NCBI GenBank assembly: GCA_051418075.1
Contig: JBPRGG010000047.1
Span: 1 to 37,181, forward strand
Length of the DNA: 37,181 bases
Direction of reading: 5' to 3'
DNA from: JBPRGG01 sp051418075
GTDB lineage: Bacteria; Bacteroidota; Bacteroidia; Cytophagales; Cyclobacteriaceae
Shown one piece after another: positions 1 through 8,512 of this stretch. Position numbers and translations under genes: made by a program. Under the pieces are notes generated by a model. The model ran no database searches, was not told where the DNA came from, and saw nothing but the letters and a program-made list of their open reading frames with translations. Each line of letters begins with the position of its first letter. Position 1 is the first letter of the stretch.

Positions 1-213
1 TATCAAACTGAACTGAAAAAGCGGTTGGAAAATCTGCAGGAAAATGTAAAAAAATTTCGATGCCCCGTCCAAACTTTCAAAGACAATCAGCAGGTATTCA
101 TCCGAACTACTTATGGGTGTATGGGATGTCACCAAAAAAGTAAGGCTGAATTTGCCAATCAGAATGATGAGATACCACTGACCAAAGCCACTTATTTTTT
201 AGAAGGCAAATAA
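1..213 (+). CDS. 3' end of an unidentified protein (partial, runs off the left edge)
   Basis: The frame is open from base 1 to the TAA at 211-213, so this is the last 70 residues of a gene that begins outside the window. The apparent TTG at base 25 is therefore not a real start. The fragment begins with a charged, helix-prone stretch (LKKRLENLQENVKKF) and later carries GCMGCHQ, a CxxCH arrangement that would bind haem c in an exported cytochrome but can also occur by chance. No family is recognised. The next gene starts 71 bp downstream on the same strand. That the frame is coding is fairly sure; its function is unknown. Confidence 0.6.
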   Translation, partial: YQTELKKRLENLQENVKKFRCPVQTFKDNQQVFIRTTYGCMGCHQKSKAEFANQNDEIPLTKATYFLEGK

Positions 214-284
214 CTAATTGCCATGACATTAGGTTATTCCACCTGTTTTTACAACTTTTAACCCCTTCAACCTAAAGTATAACT

Positions 285-767
285 ATGGACTCAATCATTA
301 CAAGTACTACCGGTTTAATTCATTTCATCTCTGGCCTGTTTGCCTTGGGCCTCGGTACAACAGTTTTGCTGGCCAACAAAGGAACCCAAAACCATAAAAG
401 ACTGGGCTACCTTTATGTAATTAGTATGGTGGTTTTGAATGTCACCGCTTTTATGATATACAGGTTATTTGATGGGTGGGGAATTTTTCATTGGGCTGCC
501 TTAATCAGTACATTTTCTATATTGGCAGGCATGATTCCGGCAATTTTCCTGCGGCATAAAAAGTATTGGCTTCCTTTGCATTACACAGCCATGTATTGGT
601 CAGTATTTGGTCTTTACGGCGCCTTTGTTGCCGAATCTTTGGTTCGCATTCCTGACTCACCTTTCTTTTGGATGGTTGGTTTAGCCGTTTTTATCGTTAT
701 GGCAGCCGGGGCCATTGGCTTTGGTTATTACAAAAAGCAATGGGCAGAAAAATATGGCTCCTGGTAG
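285..767 (+). CDS. DUF2306-family integral membrane protein
   Basis: A 160-residue hydrophobic protein with about four to five predicted membrane segments (roughly residues 8-29, 40-58, 68-88, 97-118 and 128-148). The pattern of an N-terminal GLIHFISGLFALGLG helix, a short basic loop with HKRLGYLY, and later HWAALISTF and PLHYTAMYWSVFGLYGAF matches the DUF2306 family of predicted membrane proteins, known from many Bacteroidota, whose biochemical role is not established. The histidines lying near membrane segments (H13, H37, H69, H98) are typical of the family. Length agrees with single-domain members. ATG start at 285; no strong ribosome binding site, as usual in this phylum. Confidence 0.75.
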   Translation: MDSIITSTTGLIHFISGLFALGLGTTVLLANKGTQNHKRLGYLYVISMVVLNVTAFMIYRLFDGWGIFHWAALISTFSILAGMIPAIFLRHKKYWLPLHYTAMYWSVFGLYGAFVAESLVRIPDSPFFWMVGLAVFIVMAAGAIGFGYYKKQWAEKYGSW

Positions 768-909
768 TCCATGATAAATAATTATTTCACATTCCATTAA
801 TCCCAAATACAGTACATTCATACCAATCAAGGTTTTTCGACAAACCAGACCTCTAATTATTTATTTGAAAGACTAAACTATTGGTAAAATTTTAAATAAA
901 TAACTAAAA

Positions 910-1317
910 ATGAAAATGAGAGTATTAATTATCATCTTAAGCTTTTTAATAATGAGTCCATCTTTGCTGGCACAGAACAAAGTAAATGGTGGTTCGGGTG
1001 GTTTCCATTTTGGTGGAAAACTTTACGATACGGAAGCCTTCAACTATTTTAATTCGCTGAACAACCAAACTTTTTCTGATAACCTGGTCACGGTAGGTGG
1101 TGGCGGTTATTTTATCTTGAATAATTTTATGATAGGAGGATATGGCTTTTTCCGAGGCGGCGACAACAACGAGGTTTCATTAGGAACGCCATTCAACGAT
1201 TATCAAAGATTCAACTTGTCAATTGATGGTGGTGGCGGTTATTTAACCCTGGGTTACGTGGTTTTTGCCACTGATAAAACCATTGCATTTCCTCAGCTGG
1301 GCATCGGGTGGCTTTAG
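910..1317 (+). CDS. Secreted glycine-rich barrel-like protein, probably truncated
   Basis: Begins with a clear signal peptide (MKMRVLIIILSFLIMSPSLLAQ, cleavage after LLA). The mature part of about 113 residues has alternating aromatic/polar strands with GGGGY turns (VGGGGYFILNNF, IDGGGGYLTLGYV), the look of an outer-membrane beta-barrel or porin-like fold. It stops right after FPQLGIGWL, where related barrel proteins would continue with further strands. After the TAG, the neighbouring frame (from about 1310) stays open to about 1437 but shows no barrel-like pattern, so the gene looks 3'-truncated or frameshifted. No specific family is recognised. Expressed as is, it would be a short exported protein. 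Confidence 0.5.
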   Translation: MKMRVLIIILSFLIMSPSLLAQNKVNGGSGGFHFGGKLYDTEAFNYFNSLNNQTFSDNLVTVGGGGYFILNNFMIGGYGFFRGGDNNEVSLGTPFNDYQRFNLSIDGGGGYLTLGYVVFATDKTIAFPQLGIGWL

Positions 1318-1430
1318 TGGCAGAAAAAAAAGGCACTACCGTATCTTCTTGCCATTCCTGCTTTTTGGCCGGGTCTTTATATCCTCCCCAAATATCTATA
1401 AATATTTAAATTTTCTACTTTTCTTGGCCA

Positions 1431-2573
1431 CTAAATAAATCTAATAACCACTTTAAATAGCTCTCCTTCTTCACTGAAAGCAACCTTATCCCCCATTTGC
1501 CTGATGATCATAGGTATGCCCCGGCCAAGGGCATCAATATACCGTAAATTATCCAGGTATTTGATAATGGCCGGATTTCTTAAGGCGCTGTTTCCTGTTT
1601 TTATTTTTTCAATGGTAAGGGTGTTGGGTATTCTACCCGGAGAAGTTATTTCCAATCGATCAGAGAATAAAAGTATCTGTATTCTTCTGCTGGTAATGGC
1701 ATAATTCCGGTGAGCTACTGCGTTTACAATTAATTCACGCAAAACCTTTTTGGGAATTAAGGTTTGTTCTACTCTTTTTAATCCCTCAATGGTCGATTCG
1801 TTGGGTAAATGTAGTTGTACCAATGAAGATGCACTTTCTATTTGCTCATCCAGGGTACCGGAAATTTCTTTTTTTAGTGTTAATTCTGCATCCAGGCTTA
1901 CTCCTTTAAATGCAGCAAAACTAATGGTGGCTTGTGGTAAATATCTCTCCGGATTTTTTCCAAACATAAGTACGCCACTTACTGATACCTGGTTGTTTTC
2001 TTCCATTAGAATATCAGAATTGTATAGAAGGCGTACTTGCTCTTGCTCCTCCATGTTAGCAAATTCAACCTGGTAATTTAACTCGAAATAATGATGAATT
2101 TTATCAAAGTTGAGTGACTTGATATGGGTTCTCTCTACCGGGTTGATATCGAAATGCAACATGCCGGATTGTTGAAAAAGGCGCATCAATTCAGACTGTG
2201 TTGCCATTCTGTTGGTTGAGCCTACCCTGATCCAGTATTTGCCGTCAATGGTTTGATATGGTTTGTGTTGTCCTTTTTCAATTTCTACAATAAAGACTTT
2301 TTTGTCTTCATAATTGACAGCATGTGCTGAGTAATTAATAGCTGGTACTACATTTTCGCGAGCTATATTCGCGATTTTTTCTTCTAAATCCTTACCGGAA
2401 ATTCCAACAATTTTCCCTTCATCAGTTACTCCGATAAGTAAAACTCCGCCTAAATGATTGCTAAATGCTACCATTTCCCGGGCAATATTTTCCGGCCTGG
2501 CTTCTTCAATTTTAAATTCGATGTTTGAATTTTCTCCCTGCCCAATTAGATTTAAAAGATATTCTGTATTCAT
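1431..2573 (-). CDS. AlbA_2 (Schlafen-type) domain ATP-binding protein
   Basis: A 380-residue protein. Residues about 8-130 form an AlbA_2/Schlafen-like putative nucleic-acid-binding domain: ENSNIEFK, then GGVLLIGVTDEGKIVG, and KPYQTIDGKYWIRVGSTN near its end. The C-terminal part (about 270-370) is a GHKL-type HATPase_c_4 domain, with the N-box ELIVNAVAHRNY and a later SPGRIPNTL segment. The two-domain layout and length match proteins annotated as ATP-dependent DNA helicase RecG-like or putative transcriptional regulators, although no helicase motifs are present. It lies 31 bp downstream of a SNF2-family gene on the same strand, so the two are probably co-transcribed. Proteins of this class occur in regulatory and anti-phage contexts; the role here is inference. 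Confidence 0.85.
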   Translation of the reverse strand: MNTEYLLNLIGQGENSNIEFKIEEARPENIAREMVAFSNHLGGVLLIGVTDEGKIVGISGKDLEEKIANIARENVVPAINYSAHAVNYEDKKVFIVEIEKGQHKPYQTIDGKYWIRVGSTNRMATQSELMRLFQQSGMLHFDINPVERTHIKSLNFDKIHHYFELNYQVEFANMEEQEQVRLLYNSDILMEENNQVSVSGVLMFGKNPERYLPQATISFAAFKGVSLDAELTLKKEISGTLDEQIESASSLVQLHLPNESTIEGLKRVEQTLIPKKVLRELIVNAVAHRNYAITSRRIQILLFSDRLEITSPGRIPNTLTIEKIKTGNSALRNPAIIKYLDNLRYIDALGRGIPMIIRQMGDKVAFSEEGELFKVVIRFI

Positions 2574-2604
2574 ATATTTTGGCTATTTCCGGCGGAGGTT
2601 ATAC

Positions 2605-5259
2605 CTACATACCCGGCAACTTAAACTTCATGGTGACTTCGCCGGTTTGCCGGTCAACTTCAATTTTAGCATTTTCGGCTCCCATTTCTTTACCGGTAGA
2701 CATTTTGAACATGCCGGAAAGAAAATTCATGCCATCCTGCATTACTTTTTCTACTTGCTCGTAATGCTGCTGTTCGGTGATTGATTCACTTTCTTTTTCA
2801 ACGACAGCTTTTTTCGTTTCAGGGTCAAGCTGTTGATCCGATTGCTGATGGTCCCCATCGCTAGCTTCTGTTTGCACTATTTCCAGATCAAGGTATTCTT
2901 CTTCCGGTTCATTTTCTTCTGTAACTACTGTTTCCGGTTGTTCCATGTTGGCCAGCATATTACGCATGTCTTCCAGAAATTGTTCCTTTCCTCTTTTCGA
3001 CAAGTCTACCTCGTTGGTATTATCCTGGCTGTCCAGTACACCCTCAAACAGGTTTTGTTTCACTTCCAGTCCGGCGGCTATGTCCATCTCGATAGAGTTG
3101 ACTGCAACCAAATCAATCACCGTCAGTTGCTTGCTCTTTTGACCGATCCTGTCAATTCGGCCAATGCGCTGATTTTTTTTGGCCGGGTTCCAGGGGAGTT
3201 CAAAATTAATTACCGTATCCGCCATTTGTAAATTAAGTCCCGCACCACCAGCTTCAGTAGAAAGGAAGACCTTTATTTGTGGATCACTTTCAAATTTCTT
3301 GATCAGCTCCCCTCGTTTTTTTACCGCTACCTTGCTATTGAGTTCGGTAAAGGCTATATTCATTTCCCTTAGCAATTCACCAATCAACTTGTTCATGCGC
3401 ATCCATTCCGAAAATATAATGATCTTGCGGTCGCTATTTTGCAAATCAAGTTTTTCAGTTAAAATGGCTTTTAACTCTACCAATTTGGATGATTCATAGG
3501 TTTCTTTGTCAATCAAAAAACTGGAATCGCAAGCCATCCTCATGTTATTGAGCAGTAACATCAGGCGTTGCATGTCGAATGGGGTGATGAATTTTTTACT
3601 CAATATCGCGGCTACTCCCGAGGCAGAAGAGGCATGATATTCTCTTTGCCTGTCGGTTAATGTTACCGGTACAGTAATTCGCCGGATGTGGGGAAGTTGT
3701 TTGATCACGTTGCGCTTTTCACGCCTGATCAAAATATGCTTCATTTTGTCTTTCAACTGCTGCAGGTTATAATAGCCGGTTATTTTATTCTCATTGGCCG
3801 AGTCGAACAAACAATGCTGATAACTAAATTCCCACAAGGGCGAAAGAAAGTAGGGATCGATGAAAGCCGTTACAGAGTAGAGGTCGAGGAGTTTATTTTC
3901 AATCGGTGTACCGGTAATTACCAGGGCGTGTTTCTTTTTCAGGCTTTTAATGGCACTTGAAGTTTTGGTGTCGTAATTTTTAATTCGTTGGGCTTCATCC
4001 AGAATAATAAAGTCAAAATGGGCCTGGTTGATAGCTCTGCTATCGCGCAATACCAACTCGTAATTTACTATTTGAAAGTAAGCATCTGAATTTTTGTAGG
4101 AACTGGCTCTTTTTTTGGGCAGCCCTTCCAGAATTTCAGCCTTTTCGTCAGTAAATCGCTCGATTTCCTTTTTCCATTGCTCTTTCAAAGAGGCAGGGCA
4201 AATCACCAGCGTTTTACTTAAGCCAAAAATTTCTTTTTTGGCCACTGCAATTGATATGGCCTGAATGGTTTTTCCTAATCCCATTTCATCGGCAATAATA
4301 GCGCCCTCCTTGAAGGTAGCAAAAGTTACTCCCTCTTGCTGGTAAGGAAAAAGCTCGGCTTTTATTTTACTAAAATCAATTGAAGTAGTGGCCGCCAACT
4401 TGGTAATTGCCAGCCGGTTATACTCCTGTTCCACCTTCTCATTTACTTCCGGCCTTACCAGTATTTCTTCAAACTCCTCTGCTGCCTGTAAAAAACCGAG
4501 AAAATCAGCTACTTGGTTTTCAGCAATATGCTTTTCTTTTCCAAAATATTTTCCGAGTAAAGATTCAACTTCTTCATTCATCTCATCAGGAAAGTGCCAG
4601 CTAATCTGGTAATCCTGTAAAGGGTCCAGGTAAATCTCCACCCAGGGGTATTCATGGCTGAGCCGGTCGAATAATTCCGGGTGTTCCTTAAAATACTTGA
4701 ATAGAAATATGATGTGTTTGGTGGTACCTAATTTGTTGGTGCGCCAGTCCATGTTGTTACTGTAGCCGATTTCCTTTTCAAAATCATGAAGAGTAACCAT
4801 GTATTTTAATCCCCTTTCATTGGTGACCAGGTGTTCTCCATAAATATTATCAGCAAGTTGAATCTTATAGTTAGCATACTTCGCTTTTTGTTCCCTTTCG
4901 TTCAGCACTCTCCTCTTCATGCCTTCACGGGTATATTTTTTACCTTCCATGTTGTCAGGCAAGGCAAATCGTTGTTCTTCATATTCCACTTGCATCAATG
5001 CTGCCAGTGCGGGTACCGTCCAGCCGGGTTTTTTTTCATTGGTAAGGGCAGTGATTATATTTTCTTCCTGGTTTATAAATATTGAAACCTGGTTTCTTTG
5101 TTTCGGGTCCTCGACTAGTAATTCAAAATGGTTTTTCGATTGTGCCACCATGATGCAATGCTCATCACGAAACAAGGCGGTTGCCTGCAGATAATCCTGG
5201 TTGCTTATTTCGCTGCTTTTTTTAATTTCACCGAGTTTTTCTTTGATAATTTTCAACAT
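2605..5259 (-). CDS. SNF2-family DNA-dependent ATPase/helicase
   Basis: An 884-residue two-RecA-fold ATPase. Visible motifs: Walker A DEMGLGKT (residues 324-331), Walker B DEAQ (421-424), motif III ITGTP (448-452), and the helicase-C motifs STEAGGAGLNLQ and QRIGRIDRIGQ (about 667-706), the diagnostic SNF2 arginine-finger region. The first 300 residues match no domain I know. An acidic, Gln/Glu-rich linker (about 775-835) precedes a short C-terminal tail. No SWIM zinc-finger cysteines are seen. I prefer the ATG at 5257-5259 (MLKIIKEKLGE); an upstream in-frame ATG at 5284-5286 would add nine residues. The AlbA_2 gene follows after 31 bp. Such enzymes translocate on duplex DNA and remodel protein-DNA complexes; stand-alone forms can be transcription recycling factors or defence components. 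Confidence 0.9.
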   Translation of the reverse strand: MLKIIKEKLGEIKKSSEISNQDYLQATALFRDEHCIMVAQSKNHFELLVEDPKQRNQVSIFINQEENIITALTNEKKPGWTVPALAALMQVEYEEQRFALPDNMEGKKYTREGMKRRVLNEREQKAKYANYKIQLADNIYGEHLVTNERGLKYMVTLHDFEKEIGYSNNMDWRTNKLGTTKHIIFLFKYFKEHPELFDRLSHEYPWVEIYLDPLQDYQISWHFPDEMNEEVESLLGKYFGKEKHIAENQVADFLGFLQAAEEFEEILVRPEVNEKVEQEYNRLAITKLAATTSIDFSKIKAELFPYQQEGVTFATFKEGAIIADEMGLGKTIQAISIAVAKKEIFGLSKTLVICPASLKEQWKKEIERFTDEKAEILEGLPKKRASSYKNSDAYFQIVNYELVLRDSRAINQAHFDFIILDEAQRIKNYDTKTSSAIKSLKKKHALVITGTPIENKLLDLYSVTAFIDPYFLSPLWEFSYQHCLFDSANENKITGYYNLQQLKDKMKHILIRREKRNVIKQLPHIRRITVPVTLTDRQREYHASSASGVAAILSKKFITPFDMQRLMLLLNNMRMACDSSFLIDKETYESSKLVELKAILTEKLDLQNSDRKIIIFSEWMRMNKLIGELLREMNIAFTELNSKVAVKKRGELIKKFESDPQIKVFLSTEAGGAGLNLQMADTVINFELPWNPAKKNQRIGRIDRIGQKSKQLTVIDLVAVNSIEMDIAAGLEVKQNLFEGVLDSQDNTNEVDLSKRGKEQFLEDMRNMLANMEQPETVVTEENEPEEEYLDLEIVQTEASDGDHQQSDQQLDPETKKAVVEKESESITEQQHYEQVEKVMQDGMNFLSGMFKMSTGKEMGAENAKIEVDRQTGEVTMKFKLPGM

Positions 5260-5593
5260 GTGCAAAGGAGAATAAATGAGTATCAAATAATTTTATAAAG
5301 ATAAGTACTTGATGTATTGCTCCAAAATGTACCATGGTAAAAAGTGATAGGTTTAAATTAAAGATGCCGACTCCAAACTTATTTGACCCGAAAAAACTTA
5401 TTTTTTTCCATTTGCTCACAGATTGGATTTCTGCTTTTTCCGACTAAAATGATAATATTTCATGGCATATTTTACCATTTTTTGCAATTTCCGAAAAAAT
5501 CATTTAATATAGCAAAGCTTTTTAGCAAATCAATATGAATCCTGCAAATCATTATCAGAAATCTATAAATCATTCATCAACTGATCAGTCTTT
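5260..5593. other. AT-rich intergenic region upstream of the SNF2 gene
   Basis: About 330 bp without a supportable gene. It should hold the minus-strand promoter of the SNF2/AlbA_2 unit; the nearest thing to a -7 box on that strand is a TATTTG-like string around 5280-5290, which is not a clean match. A short reading frame starting at ATG 5535 ends at a TAG at 5625-5627, just where the FecR remnant in the next frame becomes recognisable, so the right-hand part is probably decayed coding sequence. Confidence 0.4.
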
Positions 5594-5872
5594 GTGGGAA
5601 GGTTTACAGGTAGGCTTCGGAAAGTAGCTTTCAATTATGGAGAAGCCATTGCCTGGAAAGATGGAATCCTCTTTTTCAAAAAGTCAACTCTTGATGAAGT
5701 TGTATCAAAACTGGAACGATGGTATGGCGTTCAAATCGTCGTATCCGGTAGTCCAGTTGAGCCCAAGGTGATTTCCGGCCGCTTCGAAAATGAATCATTG
5801 GAGAATGTTATGAGAAGTATCTCCTTTCCTGAAGTCTTTAGTTTTGAGATAGATGGAAAAAAGATGAATTAA
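5594..5872 (+). pseudogene. 3' remnant of a FecR-family anti-sigma factor (DUF4974 part)
   Basis: The translated segment matches the C-terminal end of FecR-like anti-sigma regulators. It has the connecting AIAWKDGILFF, then LDEVVSKLERWYGVQIVV, then a SGRFENESLENVMRSI block and a short end in FEIDGKKMN, the order seen in the DUF4974 domain. A complete FecR protein has about 300-380 residues with a cytoplasmic helix bundle, one membrane span and a FecR domain. None of that is present here, and the only start is a GTG inside the domain. An ATG-initiated frame from 5535 ends at 5627 in another frame, consistent with decay. In intact loci FecR sits between an ECF sigma factor and a SusC-type receptor; neither is nearby. 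Confidence 0.65.
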
Positions 5873-5972
5873 ATTTTAAATAATACCTATGGTAAAATCG
5901 GTTAAATAGCTTTACAGCAAAAAAAGGATGGAATTTCCCACATAAGTCTTATCGCTCTTTCCCATAATTTCT

Positions 5973-5980
5973 TAGATTTG
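5973..5980 (+). promoter_or_regulatory. Candidate Bacteroidota -7 box (TAGATTTG) of the sulfatase gene
   Basis: TAGATTTG is an exact match to the TAnnTTTG -7 consensus of Bacteroidota housekeeping promoters. A transcript would begin near 5987, which leaves the ATG at 5983 outside the mRNA and favours the ATG at 6001. No convincing -33 TTTG is seen at the usual distance, so the call is tentative. Confidence 0.4.
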
Positions 5981-6000
5981 ATATGTATCCTCAGAAAGTT

Positions 6001-7434
6001 ATGAAAAAATACCTGTTCATCGTTTTTATACTGTTAAGTTGCCATTTGGTCTTTGCCCAAAAAAAGCCTAATATTCTTTTTATTGCCATTGATGACCTCA
6101 ACGATTATGTGGGTTGCATGAATGGCAGCATCAAAGCTTATACTCCTAACATTGACCGATTGGCCGCTCAGGGCACTTTATTCACCAATGCCCATTGTCA
6201 GGCCCCCATTTGCGGACCATCCAGGGCCAGTATCATGACTGGGCTGTATCCTGCCACCAGTGGAAATTATCTGCAGGTAAATGACCCGGATATAAAAAAG
6301 GCCAATGCCACGGTAGCCCAATCTACCTTTATGCCTGATTATTTTGAAAAAAATGGCTATAAAACCATGGCCGTGGGTAAAATTTATCATAATGGAGATG
6401 CAGCCAATACTTTCGATGAATATGGAGGTAAGTTTGCCTGGATGGGTCCCAAACCAAAGGAGCGATTTAACTATGACCCGGCCAAAATTCCCCAAAAAAC
6501 AGGTGGAACCCAAACCGATTGGGCTCCGTACCCTGAGCATGACAGTATGATGACAGATTACAAAAGTGCTGCCTGGGCCGTAAATAAATTAGGAGAGGAT
6601 CATGAAAAGCCATTTTTCCTGGCTGTAGGATTTGTCAGGCCCCATGTACCCTGGTACGCCCCGCAAAAATGGTTTGATATGTTTCCTAAAGATAAAATTG
6701 AAACACCTCCATACCAGCCCAATGATTTTGAGGATATTCCTCTGATGGCTTACCGGGTGGCTGAGGCCCCCATGATGCCTACCACTGAAGAATTGATCGC
6801 ATCAGGAGAATGGAAAGATGTTATGCAAGCTTACCTGGCCTGTATTGCATTTGTAGATGCCCAGGTAGGAAAAGTACTGGAAGCTCTGGAGGATTCTCCC
6901 TACGCGGATAATACCATCATTGTGCTTTGGGCCGATCATGGCTATCATTTAGGTGAAAAGAACCGGTTTGCCAAACAGGCTATTTGGGAACGTGATACCA
7001 GAACGGTTCTGATCTTCAAAAAACCCGGACAAGATCAGGGTCAAGACACCAATGCCCCGGTCCAATTGGTGGATATTTATCCCACCCTTACCAACCTGGC
7101 CGGACTGCCTGATTACCCAATGGCTCAGGGACACTCTCTGAAGCCACTTTTAGATAATCCATCTTATGCCTGGCCCCATCCGGCTCTTTCATTTTATGGT
7201 GTAGACAATATTGCTGTACGGGATCAGCAGTTTCGCCTTATTCAGTATGAAGATGGGTCGCAGGAATTATACGATATGCAAAAAGATCCCAATGAATGGG
7301 TCAATCTGGCTTATCAGGAAGAGTTTCAGTCCACCATCGAACATCTGCAAAAGCATATTCCGGACCACTGGGCTCCACTGTCACCTTATTCCAGCTATAA
7401 TTTCAATACCTATTTTCAACAAAAATCTGAATAG
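6001..7434 (+). CDS. Secreted S1-family sulfatase (iduronate-2-sulfatase-like)
   Basis: A 477-residue exported formylglycine sulfatase. A signal peptide (MKKYLFIVFILLSCHLVFAQ) precedes KKPNILFIAIDDLND, whose Asp pair (31-32) binds calcium. The active-site signature is CGPSRASIMTG, with Cys71 the residue converted to formylglycine and Arg75 conserved. Further sulfatase signatures are GYKTMAVGKIYHNG, FVRPHVPWYAP and WADHGYHLGEKNRFAKQ (metal Asp/His and substrate Lys). The overall pattern resembles iduronate-2-sulfatase relatives, which hydrolyse sulfate esters of polysaccharides; the exact substrate cannot be read. Start chosen at the second ATG because of the promoter position and signal-peptide form; the ATG at 5983 adds six residues. 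It converges with an aldo/keto reductase 46 bp downstream. No sulfatase-maturing enzyme is encoded nearby. Confidence 0.9.
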   Translation: MKKYLFIVFILLSCHLVFAQKKPNILFIAIDDLNDYVGCMNGSIKAYTPNIDRLAAQGTLFTNAHCQAPICGPSRASIMTGLYPATSGNYLQVNDPDIKKANATVAQSTFMPDYFEKNGYKTMAVGKIYHNGDAANTFDEYGGKFAWMGPKPKERFNYDPAKIPQKTGGTQTDWAPYPEHDSMMTDYKSAAWAVNKLGEDHEKPFFLAVGFVRPHVPWYAPQKWFDMFPKDKIETPPYQPNDFEDIPLMAYRVAEAPMMPTTEELIASGEWKDVMQAYLACIAFVDAQVGKVLEALEDSPYADNTIIVLWADHGYHLGEKNRFAKQAIWERDTRTVLIFKKPGQDQGQDTNAPVQLVDIYPTLTNLAGLPDYPMAQGHSLKPLLDNPSYAWPHPALSFYGVDNIAVRDQQFRLIQYEDGSQELYDMQKDPNEWVNLAYQEEFQSTIEHLQKHIPDHWAPLSPYSSYNFNTYFQQKSE

Positions 7435-7480
7435 TCTGGACAGGCTGTTGAGGACAAGTATTGAGTGGTTGCCCTTAGTA

Positions 7481-8467
7481 TTACGCTTTATAATATTCCA
7501 CTTCACTACCGGCAAACCTGGCCACTTTACTGATCAATTGCTCCTGCTGCTCTTCAGGCATCTTGTTAAAATTTTTAGCCAGGTTGATCTTTTCCTGAAG
7601 CATAGTGGCATCTTTTGCCCCTGTTACCAGCACATCCTGAGGCATAGACAAGGCAAAATTAAATGCTTCCTCCACAGTAATCAGGTCCATCACCTTGTTA
7701 GCCTGATTATGGCGTCCCTCAAAACCTCCACCCCAAAAAGCGCCACCGGCCAGGGTTTTCATTGCAATGATACCTCTTTTTCGTTGCAACAGTTCAGGCA
7801 CCACATTACGGATAAAGCTGCTGTAGCTGGGATCCAATACATTGACAGGCAGCATGTTGGCCTCAATGGTATTACCGATTTGCTCAAATACATACAGGTT
7901 AGCCGCCGGCTGGTGATGTCCGGAAAATCCGATATGCTTTACCTTGCCGCTTTCTTTGGCTTTAATGAATACATCAAGCATCCCCTGATTCCTTATCTGT
8001 TCAAACTCCTCCGCACTATCCACCTGGTGCATCAGCCACAGATCCAGGTAATCTGTATTCATCCGTCTCAAAGATCCTTCCAGATGCTTTTGGGCAGTGG
8101 CTCCGTCCCTGGCCTTGGTCTTGGACAGCAGAAAAATATCCTCCCTGTATTTTGGTGTAAGTAAACGACCATATTTTCGCTCATTTTCCCCATCTACATA
8201 AGATTCTGCTGCATCAAAAAACCTGATACCACCTTCTATGGCTGTTTCTATGGTCTTCTGGGCCTCCAGATCAGTCATGCGTCCTACATGAAATCCTCCT
8301 ACACCCAACATAGTCACTTTTTGCCCGGTAGATCCAAAATCATTCAAAGGCAACAGTTCCCCCCATTTATCACTTTGTCCTTTCAGGGGTTGGGAAAACA
8401 ATGGCAGGGAAAAACTTGCTCCTGCTGTGCCCAATGCTGATATTTTTATAAATTTTCTCCGTTTCAT
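7481..8467 (-). CDS. Tat-exported aldo/keto reductase
   Basis: A 328-residue NAD(P)H-dependent oxidoreductase of the AKR superfamily. The N-terminus MKRRKFIKISALGTAGASFS is a twin-arginine signal, so the enzyme is exported folded, probably with cofactor. The catalytic tetrad is visible: Asp85 and Tyr90 (FFDAAESYVDG), Lys116 (LLSKTKARDG) and His147 (LWLMHQVDS). GFSGHHQP and KTLAGGAFWGGG follow at the usual barrel positions. Start set at the ATG at 8465-8467 because it gives the Tat motif; an upstream ATG at 8491 would add eight residues in front of it. Exported AKRs of this type are common next to carbohydrate genes in Bacteroidota and Planctomycetota, and the neighbouring sulfatase fits a sugar-oxidation role, which is inference. 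Confidence 0.88.
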   Translation of the reverse strand: MKRRKFIKISALGTAGASFSLPLFSQPLKGQSDKWGELLPLNDFGSTGQKVTMLGVGGFHVGRMTDLEAQKTIETAIEGGIRFFDAAESYVDGENERKYGRLLTPKYREDIFLLSKTKARDGATAQKHLEGSLRRMNTDYLDLWLMHQVDSAEEFEQIRNQGMLDVFIKAKESGKVKHIGFSGHHQPAANLYVFEQIGNTIEANMLPVNVLDPSYSSFIRNVVPELLQRKRGIIAMKTLAGGAFWGGGFEGRHNQANKVMDLITVEEAFNFALSMPQDVLVTGAKDATMLQEKINLAKNFNKMPEEQQEQLISKVARFAGSEVEYYKA

Positions 8468-8497
8468 ATACTCAGGTTTATAAAAGTTCAAATAGTA

Positions 8498-8512
8498 AAC
8501 CCTTTAAGGGTT
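8498..8512. promoter_or_regulatory. 15-bp palindrome upstream of the aldo/keto reductase
   Basis: AACCCTTTAAGGGTT has 7-bp arms (AACCCTT/AAGGGTT) around one central base. It lies 31-45 bp upstream of the start codon of the minus-strand reductase gene, where a repressor or activator site would be expected. No regulator is assigned. Confidence 0.35.

Noticed and set aside
5228..5419. A 63-codon minus-strand frame upstream of the SNF2 gene
   Set aside because: It overlaps the SNF2 start in another frame, has no recognisable domain and an unlikely composition.
7211..8164. A 317-codon plus-strand frame overlapping the sulfatase end and the reductase
   Set aside because: It is the antisense shadow of the aldo/keto reductase, whose catalytic motifs are clear on the other strand.
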